The notes: a model not told the origin generated them from the sequence alone. A stretch of DNA of 64,000 bases from Halichondria panicea (GCF_963675165.1 NC_087389.1:1398001-1462000); one strand, 5' to 3'. Positions 49,159 through 61,600 are shown, counted from the stretch's first letter. Made by a program: numbers and translations.

Positions 49159-51408
49159 ATGGATGCAGAATTATCTGTCACAAGGCGGCACATATTCTCT
49201 GGAGAGCGTCTAGCAACCTTCAGTGATGCTGTACTCTCCATCATTGCAACATTCTCTGTGAGTGTATGATAAGTATGTCTAAATCAACTATAATTATAGA
49301 TAGACTAGTCTTAGTGGCAATATCAGTTCTGTGTGTAGATCTACTATTCTCCCCATGATGCAGGTGCTTCCACTCAAGTTCAATCGAGAGATTATCGAAG
49401 AAGGTGGAGGTTACAGAGTGAGTGAGTGTTGTTGTGTAATAGATCCTATAATTATCTCTCATATTTTGCACAGAAATTTGATTTGGAAGTTTTCTTGCTG
49501 GATCAGTGGCTTCGCTACCTTGTATATATCTACTCTTTTGCTCTAGTGGCTGACGTCTGGTACATCCATTCTGGGTGGGTTGTTAGTAGCAACAGATCAT
49601 TAATTTATGTGAACACTTTTCCTTCACAGTGTGTTCAGTATTGTTGAGAATGTGAATGGTGGAATCATATGGCTAAATTTGGTGAGCCAAAAATGTATCT
49701 ATCTGAACTGTGTTCACCATAGTCTTGTTGTGTCCACAGCTGCTTCTGTTTTTCGCGAGCTTTGTGCCATACGCCACTGGACTTATCAGCAGCTATGCCA
49801 CTGGACTTATCAGCAGCTATGCCACTTCCCCTGGCCCCGATTCTGAGATGGCAGCCATCATCATCTGTGCTGGTGTCATCCTTCTCATCGGTCTAAATCT
49901 GGTTTGTCCCCCAGTGTGTGTGTGGGGGGGGGGGCTCAGTTGTTTGACTGTATACGTGTACATAGATGTAAATAGAGCGTCCTGTTTGAATATCAAAGTG
50001 TTTGACTACATAACTACATGTATATGTATGTATGTGTAAGTGATGTCATCTTTCTTTACAGATCTTAATCCTGGGCTGTGCATTTCGACGCCAGTCTCTC
50101 ATTCATCCTCACCTAGTCAACAACAACAACATTGTATGTCCCCCTTACCCCCCACATTGAACCCCTCACCCCCCACAATGAACCCCTCTCACCCCCCACA
50201 TTGAACCCCTCACCCCCCACATTGAACCCCCTCACCCCCACATTGAATCCCTCACCCCCCCCCAATGAACCCCTCTCACCCCCCACATTGAACCCCTCAC
50301 CCCCCACATTGAACCCCCTCACCCCCACATTGAATCCCTCACCCCCCCCCAATGAACCCCTCTCACCCCCCACATTGAACCCCTCACCCCCCACAATGAA
50401 CCCCCTCACCCCCCACATTGAACCCCTCACCCTCACAGAGATCCATAAAGGCTGTGGTGTACATTGGCCTGCTGATTGCCCCCGTCCTGTCTGTGTTGAC
50501 CATTGGCTTCAGCTTCCTCTCTCACCAAGCCCCCTGGCTGCCCCTCCTCTTATTCTTCAGCATACTACCCGTCTCCTTGATCGTGAGACTGGTCATGTTT
50601 GTCGTCCTCAGTAAGTGCGTTAGAGTTTTTTATGCAAACAATCTATTCTTGTTTGTCTTCGTGCTCAATGTTGTGTTTTTGCTTTGAATATACAGAACAG
50701 TGCACGTATTCATTATTGTGTGTATTGTGTGTAGCTTCTAGGAAGTCCATTGAAAGGCTACCCTCGATGATATTCAGAGCTGTGGCCAGCAAGAGCAGAA
50801 CAGAAGGTGAGAATAATGTACACACTGTACTGTTTCAGCCATCTCTTCTCCACTGCAGCATTCAGTGATGGTGTGTTTGCCATCGTGGCCACTCTCATTG
50901 TGTTGGACCTGACGTGAGTCTGCATGGTTACATACCTCATTTCTGATTGATTGATTGACTTGTTCGTTGTTGCAGGAGTGAGCATATTCCGGATAAAGAT
51001 GAAACGATTGAATTGCATATTGCTCTCTACAAACAACGAAACGTCTTCTTTTCTTACATCACCACCTTCGTTGTCACAGGTTAGTTCGAGTCATGTGATT
51101 ATGTCGAGTCACTGGACCCCATGAATGTCGTGCCCCCGTCCCATCCGTGCAGGTCTCCTGTGGTTTGTTCAATACAGCATGTTCCATTTCCTTGAGCGGT
51201 TCACTCCAATCATGGTTGTGGCCAACACCTGTGTGAGTGGTCCATACTTAGCGTAGTCTTCATCTTTGACTATCTCTCTCTTTACAGACACTGTTACTGG
51301 TGGGCGGCATTCCTTTCGCTGCAGAAATTCTCTCCATATTTTCTGACGAGGTACGCTTAGTCTACACGGCCAATCAACTACATCTACAACATAATTACCC
51401 CCCCCCCC

Positions 51409-51445
<37 letters not shown>

Positions 51446-52617
51446 AGTCATTTTTGACACAAGCCATTCTGGGTCCTAACAAGGTGTTGTCCATCCGAGT
51501 GTTCTGCGTTCTGGTCACACTTGCCGGTCTGTTGCAGCTGTTTTTCTGGTGTGTGGCTCACTATAACAAGTAAGCAACCTATGCCTACCTACATGTTGTA
51601 CGTATACCTATATATGGTCTATTATTCATCCTAGGACAGTTAAAATAGCAAAATTTTACTATCCACCTATAAAAAAAACAACAAACATAGCATATGAACA
51701 GGAGTGCATGCACGCCTGATATGAATAAAACAGCGACTTTACATTGCCCCAATGTGTCCTTAATTGCGATGTTCCACTCATCTCTTTCTTCAGGAGCTTT
51801 TGTATGTCCACTGAGATAGACAAGAAGTATGCTGAAATTCAGATGTTTGCCAAGATCATGATCATTCCGATAACTGGGTACGTGAGTCTGTCCACAAGAT
51901 GTCACCTGAGTCATGATCATGTGATCTCACACACAGTATTGTTGTATATTGGGGGACGTTATGTCCCTGAGTCATGTGATCCCACACACACAGTATTGTT
52001 GTATATTGGGAGACATTATGTCCCTATATAACCTGAGTCATGTGATACCACACACACAGTATTCTTGTCTACTAGGGGACGTTATGTCCCTATATAACCT
52101 GAGTCATGTGATCCCACACACACAGTATTCTTGTCTACTGGGGGACGTTCAGCAAAACATTCAATGATATCTACACAATTGTAAGTTAGGAGATCGCTGT
52201 TGCTATGGTAATCCAATTGCCCCCCCCCTCACAGCTGGCGATTGTGTGCGTACTGCTCTTCCTGCTGCTCAAACTAGCCATAACGTTGGTGAGTGGGCAG
52301 GTAGACTCTGTTGTGCATGCTATGTTCTTCACTGATGCTATATCATTGTTAGGTCATTGTGTATGGTCATACTTGTCATAGCTGATTGTGCAATATTATA
52401 TGCCATTGTATATACGTTGTGTCTTCTTTAATTCTAACTGTCTCCTTCGCAGTACTCCAAGTGCTGTAATGCCCTGAAGCGCTCTGGGAGGAGGAGTGGG
52501 GGGTCTAGCAGAGTGGCCTCTCCAGCCAATTGCAGCATCAATCAGTCAATAATGGAGGACGATAAAACAGCCCTGCCTTTACACCCACGCGAGGACACAC
52601 ATTTTAAGTTTGTCTAG
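49159..52617 (+). CDS. TMEM175: TMEM175 lysosomal channel, copy B
   Basis: Seventeen exons matching copy A (49159-49257, 49364-49417, 49474-49574, 49630-49681, 49740-49901, 50062-50133, 50439-50610, 50735-50806, 50859-50913, 50976-51079, 51153-51232, 51288-51350, 51448-51569, 51794-51877, 52126-52180, 52235-52288, 52453-52617) give 521 residues. Both FSD signatures are intact (RLATFSDAVLSIIATFS, RTEAFSDGVFAIVATL). Differences from A: an 8-residue duplication (ATGLISSY twice) after FVPY, a two-residue shorter loop in exon 15, and a different tail, EDDKTALPLHPREDTHFKFV. All splice sites and phases are sound, so it is not a pseudogene by sequence. Functional divergence is possible but unknown. 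Confidence 0.92.
50140..50438. repeat. C-rich minisatellite in TMEM175 copy B intron 6
   Basis: About fourteen degenerate units of ccccccacattgaacccctc fill the intron between the exons ending at 50133 and starting at 50439. Copy A has only two or three units in the same place, so the array expanded after duplication. The long frames on both strands are repeat artefacts. Confidence 0.92.
51920..52125 (+). repeat. tandem array carrying four copies of a 3' splice site in TMEM175 copy B
   Basis: Units of 57, 66 and 66 bases each include tgagtcatgtgatcccacac, then acacag and about 20 bases of the beginning of exon 15 (tattcttgtctactggggga). Acceptor AGs end at 51936, 51993, 52059 and 52125. Only the last continues into the full exon. 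The first three run into stops. Copy A has a single unit. Confidence 0.9.
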
Positions 52618-52925
52618 CCCCAATATATAATTTTGTACAGCTTAATAATTATTCATTTATGTGCATATAATAGTGTTAATTATGTGTTTTATGTTATAAT
52701 TATGAAAGTTTGATTGAACACAAGTCGCTCTTATTCTGAACACATAAAATTTTCTTAACGAGAAGTTTATTATAATTAATTCAGAAGCAACATATAATAT
52801 TGTACATAATCTTTTATTCTGTGACCAGTGATATAAACAAATATACAAATCTGTAATTCTTAAAACAAAGGGGACGGGGTCAAAGTACAACAACACAGAC
52901 AACAAGCAATGAACAGTTGTGATCG
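52618..52925. other. 3' flank of TMEM175 copy B, convergent with MON1
   Basis: Duplicated flank shared with copy A up to about 52890, AT-rich, then 30 unique bases before the MON1 stop. No gene. Confidence 0.6.
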
Positions 52926-55900
52926 CTAGAAGGTGAGGGACGTCGTTATGACTAACTTGTCTTCATTTTTCTGCATAGGGAAACAAAACTGGTCAAAAGA
53001 CGCACAATGTACGTTATAGCCTCAACACAATACGTTGCAACATGCATAAACAGCTGAACTGGGGGAATGGTGAAAAATCATTAAAGATCGACCCTCCAAA
53101 TTAAAAACACTGCATGATACAAACGACAGTGCTTCTGCCTCAATTATTACGCTAAATAAAGGGCAAGCTCTTTACAAAATACCATGAACTTTTTAATGCC
53201 TCCAAAGTTTCGTATATACTATGTACATGTATCCACTGTATGAGCTTGTTGCCAAGGGTGATGCCCTGTGTCTTGGAGATGAGGGGATCAAACACAACGT
53301 AGAGGTCAAACCCAGTTGTCCTCTGTAAGAGACAAACAATAGCAAGAAATTTGAGTTACCACTATGCCACCCCACACCCCACACACCACCCCCCCACCTC
53401 ACACACACACGCCACCCATCTGAGAATAGTTATACGACTACACCACCCCCACACCTCTCACACACACACACACACCACCCTCACACATTACACACACCAC
53501 CCCTCACCCATCCGAGGAGCGCCTCCTTCTCCCCCACATGGTACAGTATCTTGGTGGGCCAGGTGGACGAGAGCATTCGTTGATTCATGAACATGTAGTG
53601 CGTGAACAGTCGCTCCCTGTCACTAGGGCCACAGTACATCGCCGGGACAACAGGACCAGAGAGACAGGACGTCTTACGAGATTTATACAAGAAATGTCTG
53701 ACCTCATGAGCATGAAGAATATCTGTAGTGGTGACAAAAGTTTAATTTAGCAAGAACCGGAATTAAATTTACCTGTTGGATAATAATTTTGATTGAACAT
53801 ACAGCTGTGCTCACAATGTTATTAATAGCAAACTTACCACTGACATTGTACGGAGACTTCTTCACAGCTTGCTTCAAAGCCGCAAGATTGCCACTCTTTT
53901 CAAGTTTCTGAGAGAGAAAAGGCACAAGTCATGTACACACAGCAATCACTAAACCAAGCATGCAACTATCAAAGAAATAAGCTAATCACTCTCTACACAA
54001 CTGCTATAAGTAAGCAAAGAGCTATAGAGAGAGGTATGTAGCAAGGGCCCACCTCAACAATCTTCCTCTGGCATTCCTGCACTTCAAAGAACTTCTCTTT
54101 GTCTGTTGAGAAGAGAAGCAAACAAGCGGGGGAGTCGAGGGGAAGGTAGGAGACATGGGTGTGGAGGAAGCCGGTGTCGTTGAATTTGGGCAGACAGATG
54201 GGAGTCCAGCTCTCAGTCGATCGGAAGCTCATTGAAGCATTCACAAGGTTTAGGATTAGGTGGATATCTGTGGAGAAGAAGGAACACTTCACAACACTGT
54301 ATGTCCTATGGGTACAATGCTGCTATAGAAGTTAACTGATTTTCTCAAACGGTGGCATCAAAGTTTATACTTGAAAGCATTTGCCAGTTGCCCATGCCAT
54401 GATCCAAGGCCGAAAAAGACAAATTATGGCCCCGACAAAATTTTGGATTTAAACACATCATAAGCTTTCAGAAAAGCATCATTTTGACGTTGGATCAACG
54501 GTACTAAAGTTATGGCTGTTGAAAGACAACTACAACCCCCCACACCCGTTAAATCTATGGTTTGGAGACTCATTCAGCTATCCAAGTTCAAACAGAGCAT
54601 CTTGAACACACCATAATTATAATCCAGCTACTACACTAATAGGGAGAACGATTCGTACCTATGGGTACTAGGTTGTATTCCTTGGGTCTGAGGTAGGTCA
54701 CCAGTTGATCATCAGCCACTAGCACAGCAAAGAGGATGTCCTATTGGAGATATGGGGGGAAGTGGTTTTAGTGAGTGTGTGTGTGTTGTGTGGTGTTGTG
54801 ACGTACCTTTGTTCTGGCCTGACTGATGGTGCTGGTGATGGACTGTCTCAGAGAAAGAGGCATCGAGAGGCATCGTATCTGGTGTGTGCGTGCGTGCGTG
54901 TGTGTGGGTAGCCGTTAATATATTATAATACATAAGAACAGTTCGTAATGGAGATGAGGATTTATTCTGCCATTATAATTATTATATTGTATACGAGTGT
55001 CTATAAAACATAAAATGTGCAATCACCCCTCTCCTCCACCCTCACCCCTCCCCTCCACCCCTCCCCTCTACCCTCCCCTCCACCCTCACCCCATTGAGAA
55101 TGAAGGATGGATCCCTGTCTGTCATGTTGAGGATGTTGTCAATGAACTTTTCTGAGCCTTGTAGCAAGTAACGGAGGTCAAAGCCAGGCTTCTTCTCAAA
55201 CCGCTGGGAGAGTTGTGTGTTAGTGAGAACACTCAGAATCTGGTAGTAGACATAGTTCAGTTGAATGGCTAGCTGTGTGTGTGTGTGTGTGTGTGTGGGG
55301 TGGGTGGGTGGGTACGTGTGTGTGTGTGTGAAGAGGGGGAGTGAATCATACGTACTAAGTAAAACTATGTCTTACCTGTGTGTCCGTTTGACCACTCTGA
55401 GATATGGACACTAGGACAAGAGGACCACGACACATAAACACAAAGCGATGACCACCAGCCACTATGCTCCGTAGATTATCATTGTCGTCTTGGAAAAAGG
55501 ACACTATGGCTTGCATGATGCCAAATATGTTGACCAGCTTATCCTCTTTGCCATAGCGACAGTACACAGGCTTTCCAGATATGCTCAGGACAAATACATG
55601 CTTTTGATGCTGACACCAGGTTGTCGATTCCACATCTGTAGGCACAGTAACAGTCATGTGAATTAACTTTAGTTCCGCTGGTCTAATAATTCTGAAGGCT
55701 TAGAGAGAGGCCTTTCAGGTAATGTATTAAAATAGCTTGTTTTTGACATAATTATAGCCCACGGTTTTTTCCCGAAAATAAGAAATTATACCTAGTTTTC
55801 AATTTGAGATTTGAACGGGATCCTTCTAAGCTTTCAGAAAAATAATCATAAAAACGTTGAATTTAGATTATCAAAACTCTAGTTACAGAGCCAACTCTAG

Positions 55901-57296
55901 TACTTTCAAAAATGAAGGGGATCGACCTAGCGTTAAAAAACTATCTAGAGCATCTTTGAGCGACCATAACTGATACAAGAGACAGAAAGGCAATACACAA
56001 TTAATGTAGTATCTATCTTTCCAAAACTAACTCGACTCCACAGTACATACCTTCATCCTCATACTCTCTTTGTTCAATTTCAGTGCTTTCTATTCGAGAT
56101 CTAGAGGCCTCTATACATGTATGAAAAACAGGATTGGTAATATTAAACACCTAATTAATCACACCACCCACCCTTGGCCATATTCTCATCGGCAGGGGGC
56201 AGGCTCAAAGGTTGTGAGAGTCGTAGATCCGCAGGGGACACTCCGATGTGTATGCTGTGACGGACGGACATTTCAGGCCCAGTCACACCCATTGACATGA
56301 GCATGTCAGAACAAGGGAAGGATTCATCGTGCGGGTCATCAGTCAGAAAAGTGTCACCTGATAAAGGGGGGAGAGGATTGGAGGGTTATAGAATATTATA
56401 GTACATGCATAAGTAGGTGCACACTTTTCCAGCGATTGATTGAGGCAAATGTAAGTCTAGCATTGTACAGTAAAGACACTTCTCTATCAGAATAATAAAC
56501 GATGACCGTCATAACAAAAAGGTTGCCACCAGTGTTGATCTTCTTCTACCCATACGGTTAATTTCCTCACCTGTCCCAACTGTGCCAGACTGCTCCTCCT
56601 CATCAGTGGGATGTGGACTGCGATAGCGAGCGTGAGTGTTGAGGTGCTTCTCTGAGAGCAGCTTCTCCTCTGAGTCACTCTCCTCTCCAGACTGGAGGGG
56701 GAGGGGTGACAACGAACTCATTATAGACACAGGACTGTATAGATAGTAAGTGGATTATGCACTGCAGCAGTGTATTCATCATCATCATACTATACACTTT
56801 CAATTCCCACAGCTCTAGAGTTACTATTTTCATGACCTAAGATAGTGATTATCTCCACCACCACTATAACGTACGTGATTATCGCTGGTTCCTAAGATGT
56901 CTCCACTGTTTTCTGAGCCAGCCGGTGATTTTTGTCTCTTTTGGAACTTTGGCGAGGAGTGTCGTGCAAAGCTCTCGAGGAATCGGCTCTTCCGACTCTT
57001 GACCGGCTGAGAGGTGGTGCTCCGATCTATCTCTGCCGGGAGATCTACAGTAACAAACTCCTCAGGATCCTCGTCTCGAAGCAGGTTGTATCTATGGGAT
57101 GTATACTGAGCAATGGCGACTGTACTATAGAGTGTGAGGTATTCTTATGTACTATAGTATACATGTATATGTATGAGAATGAGGTGGAATCCAAGGCTTT
57201 CACTCACACTGTGTCCTCGGTGAGGGTGTCCTCTGGGTCCCCCGTGGGTGTACCGTACAGTGGCACCTCTGTGGAGTCTTCAGAACACTCAGCCAT
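52926..57296 (-). CDS. MON1: MON1 subunit of the MON1-CCZ1 Rab7 exchange factor
   Basis: Fourteen minus-strand exons from 57296 down to 52926 (57296-57208, 57091-56837, 56734-56571, 56357-56172, 56110-56051, 55635-55376, 55272-55090, 54878-54807, 54740-54659, 54267-54053, 53907-53838, 53722-53508, 53322-53227, 52970-52926) give about 663 residues. The first 250 are acidic and disordered. Three longin-type domains follow. Human MON1 matches are WCQHQKHVFVLSISGKPVY, LNYVYYQILSVLTNTQLSQ, SWTPICLPKFNDTGFLHTH, FLLFSTDKE-like LLLFSTDKEKFFEV, VRHFLYKS and the last exon LVITTSLTF. MON1 with CCZ1 activates Rab7 at the early-to-late endosome transition. The donor at 56837 was chosen because it restores frame, and it is the weakest junction. 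A start at 56721 or 56730 is the alternative. Confidence 0.92.
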
Positions 57297-57441
57297 TCTC
57301 AATGTGTATGGCTACCTTCGACCACGCCCCTCTAGCTAACTCTTATAACACACCCACGTGGTCGGCTAGCTAGCCACGCCTTTCTTTTTGAGCTACCCAC
57401 GTGGCATTGTTTACGTTTATAGCTGTCGACCTCCTACGGTG
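57297..57441. promoter_or_regulatory. bidirectional promoter of MON1 and GEN1
   Basis: 145 bases between divergent start codons. It holds two CCCACGTGG boxes (57353-57361 and 57396-57404), each with a palindromic CACGTG core, and two CCACGCC motifs (57322 and 57374). CACGTG is the E-box bound by bHLH-ZIP factors such as USF, MYC and TFEB/MITF; which applies here is not known. No TATA box. Confidence 0.5.
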
Positions 57442-60400
57442 ATGGGTGTACGGGAGCTATGGACGGTGCTGGCTCCTGTCAAAGAAGAGCTACCCCTCTC
57501 CTCACTAGCAGGAAAAAAAATTGCCGTGGATCTAAGCGGCTGGGTCTGTCAAGCTAGCTCCATTCCAAGGTCTATACTTACAGCAGTATAAATTAGTATT
57601 AATTAAAACCTCTGATTCACATTTCCCCCACACAGTCTGAAGCCACACCTACGTCATGTGTTTGTGCGGGTGTTGCGTCTCTGCCGTGAGGGAGTACGGT
57701 TGGTGGTGGTCCTGGACGGGGAAGCCATACCACTCAAGTGGGCCGCCATGGATACCAGAGCTCGAGCTATGGGACGAGGGGGCAGACAAAGAACAACAGG
57801 ACAGCGATCCATTTTCAATAGGCTCATTAAAGAAGTGAGGTCACCCAGTATGGGTAATGTCTGAACTAACTGTAATCCCCTCCCCATTCAATTTCGTTAG
57901 CAAGCAATGAATTTTGTGGCAACACACACACACTTGATATACTCTAATAAGTCTACCATTCACTGATTGTATTCCCTTGCAGTGTAAGGATCTGCTGGAT
58001 CTGCTGGGGGTCCCCTACTTGCAGAGTGTGGGGGAGGCGGAGGCCCTCTGTGGCTTGCTCAACAAAGAGGGGGTGAGGGTCTCATTGACTATACCCATAC
58101 GTAACTCTGGAAGCATTAATTTTGTTCTCCAGTCATAACTTATGATCATGGTTTGTTTTCTAACCTCATATTTGAAAGCATAAATTCTCTAAAAGTAGTT
58201 AGACAGTTCAATGCTATTGGCCTCATACCGACAGTATCATGCATGACATTATTTGGCTGATACTTTGGAGGGGATTGCTATACTTGCCCCTCCACTTAAC
58301 TTCTCGTTTGGGCTTGCCTTGTTTGCTGTTTGTTGTCAGCCCACTCCCTAGACACCACCACCCTCCATAGCCTGCATATTGCTACTATAATTAGCAATGG
58401 GCTATGTCTATTCTTATCTTACCTATAGGTGTTTCCACCTTCTTTTGACTAGACATTTTTACCAGTAAAACATTTCTAAGAACATAAAATAATGTGTGTC
58501 TGTTCTGTACGTTGTGTACAATAACATAATTGTTAGAAATGGGCTATGTCTATTTGGTCATGTTGGTACAACGCCACAATAGCTGTCTGATCGTGTTTTT
58601 TTTGTACACTCAGTCTTGTTGTATTCATTGTCCGTTCAGTAGCCTGTGTACACTATATGTAGACTGGAAGAATGTTTAGTTTGTGTGCCACTGTCTAGTT
58701 CTGTATCAATTAGTGACGCATTGATAGCGTGGTTTGCTTTGCTTCTAGCGAATCATTTGCTAAGCTTCCAACTGGAAATTTTACTGTCTTGATTGCATTT
58801 CACATTTTTCTCGATCCATAGTAAAACTATTTGTCTGCTAAATTGCTGCATTTTCTCTCTCGTGTCCTGCAGCTAGTGGACGGAGTGCTGACTCAGGATG
58901 GAGATGCCTTCCTGTACGGAGCCACTGTTGTCTACAAGGATCTCAGTGTTACCGTAACTATGCATGCACTCACTTCACCACATCCTATGTGTATGCAACA
59001 TCTTCTAGTCATTAAATTTTGTAGTCTATGTTAAATTGTTACACATATGAGCCAGCCTTACCCTATAGGAGTCAGTTGGATAGTTGTAGGTGTCACTTAT
59101 ATTAGGCGATCATTCTTAGCAACTTTACGTCTAGCTTACCCTACCCCCACACATCTCCTCCCCAGGACTCCACTGTGGACTGCTACACTGCATCTCGTAT
59201 GGAGACAGAGCTTGGACTGACCAGAAGGGACCTCGTCTCTCTTGCCCTCCTCATCGGCTGTGATTACTGCCCTCAGGGTGTGCCTGGAGTGGGTCAAGCA
59301 GCTGCTCTCAAGTTCATCGCCTCCGGCAAACCACACGACAGTCTTGATGTTTTGAGGAAGTTTTCCGGCTCCAATGAGGGGTCAGAGGGTAAAGTTCAAA
59401 GGTGAGAATAAAAAAGCGTATTATTGTTATAGGTCCAAATGGTCTTTTATGGGCATTGTGTTGTAATTTAAAGCCTTGTATGCGTAAATATGAGCTTTGT
59501 TTTATACAACTATACAGTGCAATTATGTTGTAGTATTGATGTAGCATTGGTCAAACCCAAGTTTTGTCGTTGACGAAATGCTTTGATTGAGACTAAGAAT
59601 TAGTTGGCAATGTGTAATGTACGTACTTGCACTGACCCTCCTTAAATGCCAGTCAGACTGTCAAGGGGCGTACCTGGCTTTCCTAATGAAGACATCATCA
59701 AAGAGTTCATGGTGTCCAGAGACAGATTACCCTCTGGAGACCATCTCTCATGGCTAATACCACTAGTCCAAGACATTCAGGTGCATGGATAATAATAGTT
59801 GTTTGCATGGTAACCTGTATGAGTACTGATTGGTTTTTGCATTCGTGTGATCCTGTGTAGTTCTTTGCTTTGTATATGTATTACTTTCCCCCAGGCTTTA
59901 TAATTACCATGACAGGTTGCCGTGTAAGGAAATATGTACTCCATTAATGAGGTTATGCGTAGACTGTTCCCAAGATGTGCCATTGTATCGCAATGCATAC
60001 TATCACCATAGAGTTGCTATGGTTATTGTCTGGAGAAGCATAATGAATGGGTATACTTACTTGACATTAGTTTGTTTTGTCCTTCCTTTGTATAAACAAT
60101 CAACTCCGTCACCAGACATGCCCTTATTTTCCCTTATTCAGCTTTTTTTTAAGAGGCAATTGGAATGGCCAGTGGAGAGCACTTGTACAAAGGCCCGTGT
60201 GCTATTGACTCGTTGGGTCATGAGCAGGAAGAGCTCTGATCTCGAGATGAAGACAAGAAACGGACAAAAATGCTCCATTCATCCAACTTGGTAACCATAG
60301 CTAGTGTGTAACCATGGTGTTGTGACAAGTACTGAGTCAATCATTCTAGTACACTTGTACAGATGTGTTTCTAAGGAGTGTATGTTGTAGTATAACGAAT

Positions 60401-61600
60401 GCGGTTTGTTAATTGGCTTGTCACCACGGTTCGATTCCTAGACTTGGTGACTCGATGTTTTATTGTTGACCACACCTTATTATTACAGCATTATCAAAGA
60501 GAGGAGAGAGAAGAAAGTTGCCTGCTTTGAAGTCAAGTGGAATGCACAACACAGACTGGCTGGGAATGGTAGGTGATCGTTAAATTTTACGTAATTTAAT
60601 TTGCTAATTTAACGAGTTGTGTGTCAATTCATCGAATTACCTTGTTTTAACCATGACAATTCCTACACACAGTGGAGGAATTTTGTGATGACCTCACTAC
60701 CGTAGAGTTTAATACCATCGAGAAGGCACAGGTTTGTATTGTGTGTACATTTATTTCACTAGTATGTACATGTACATGTATTACGCAGATATTTGAAAGT
60801 GCGTATCCTGAAGTCTGTGAGAGCTTTGAGCTAGCAAAACTTGAGAAACAGAAAGCCAAAAAAAAAGGAAAATCGAAAGGTAATTCATCATTAGCAACCA
60901 GTGCCCATACTCACTCCCAACGTTTTCTCCAGGCAAAAAACCAACCCCACTGGAAAGCCCCTCGAAATTATCTCAGTCTATCCTTGAAGATCAGTTCTCC
61001 CCCAAAAGCGAAAACATGAAGCCATTGACCTCAGATGAACTTACTGCAAGTCACAGTATCAATTCCAAATCCGAACATTCTCCTACGCTGATATCTCTTA
61101 CTCATAGAGAGCCCTCACTTTGTACACCTTCAACACCCCCACAGTCAACAGCCAGTAGTTCAGTAACCGCACCCTCCCTCCTCTCACACCCCATGTCAGT
61201 CATCCAGGTGGACTCCTCAGACAGCGATGATGAACCCTCACTCACAGAGAGATTACAACTCCACAAACACAAGCATCAACAAGTAACACATACAACTGTT
61301 CCGTTGGACACCACCCTTTCAGCTACTCGATCATCACCTATCCTCTCAAGCACTTCCATTCCAGAGAATTATCTACCCACTCAGTTCCAAACCAGATGCA
61401 GTTCAGATGAAGAAGAGTTACCATTGTTTTCAAGACTAAGAAAAAGCCCTATTAAAGTGTCTGAAACTGCTCCCACTGTTACTGCAAAAGCTCAGGTACA
61501 GCTGGACTCTTATTTTCACCAGAAGAAATCTACTACACAGTCAAAGAAAAAGTCTAGGCCTAATGGTGGCTCGAAAGACGAACCTATCCTCATTGACTGA
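57442..61600 (+). CDS. GEN1: GEN1 Holliday-junction resolvase (XPG/FEN1 family)
   Basis: Eleven exons (57442-57569, 57636-57834, 57983-58072, 58873-58953, 59166-59401, 59657-59780, 60142-60290, 60489-60568, 60673-60731, 60789-60879, 60933-61600) with closed phases give 634 residues. The XPG-N domain starts MGVRELWTVLAPVKEELPL with the invariant Asp in KKIAVDLSGWVC. The XPG-I acidic site reads SVGEAEALCGLL and LTQDGDAFLYGA. The helix-hairpin-helix region contains GCDYCPQGVPGVG. A chromodomain-like part follows (VACFEVKWNAQ). The tail is disordered with a SUMO-interaction-like motif (VIQVDSSDSDDE) and a PIP-box (QVQLDSYF) near the end. The enzyme cuts four-way junctions and 5' flaps symmetrically, in the nucleus or at mitosis. 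All catalytic acids I can check are present. It is shorter than human GEN1 (908), because of the tail. Confidence 0.93.

Larger units (their letters stand above)
45060..52895. repeat. tandem segmental duplication containing the two TMEM175 genes
   Basis: Unit 1 (about 45060-49085) and unit 2 (about 49145-52895) match from just before exon 1 through all 17 exons and introns to a shared 3' flank, where gagaagtttattataattaa and ggggacggggtcaaagtaca occur in both. Exon order and phases are identical. Introns differ by insertions and repeat expansions. The 5' limit falls at exon 1, so copy B did not take the PEX16-side promoter. Confidence 0.92.

Noticed and set aside
48978-49244. Minus-strand frame with the same first residues as the PEX16 extension
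   Set aside because: It is the antisense of exon 1 of TMEM175 copy B, similar only because exon 1 is duplicated.
50113-50614. Pro-rich and Gly-rich repeat ORFs
   Set aside because: They are artefacts of the C-rich minisatellite in intron 6 of TMEM175 copy B. The right end overlaps real exon 7 in another frame.
51920-52167. Regular repeats with spacers, superficially CRISPR-like
   Set aside because: Units are contiguous, contain a eukaryotic splice site and derive from the exon 15 junction. No spacers exist.
49159-52617. TMEM175 copy B as a pseudogene
   Set aside because: All 17 exons, splice sites and reading phases are intact, and both FSD signatures are kept.
60420-60460. ggttcgattcc, a perfect tRNA B-box sequence
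   Set aside because: No matching A-box or cloverleaf could be built upstream. It lies in a GEN1 intron and is probably chance or a decayed SINE.
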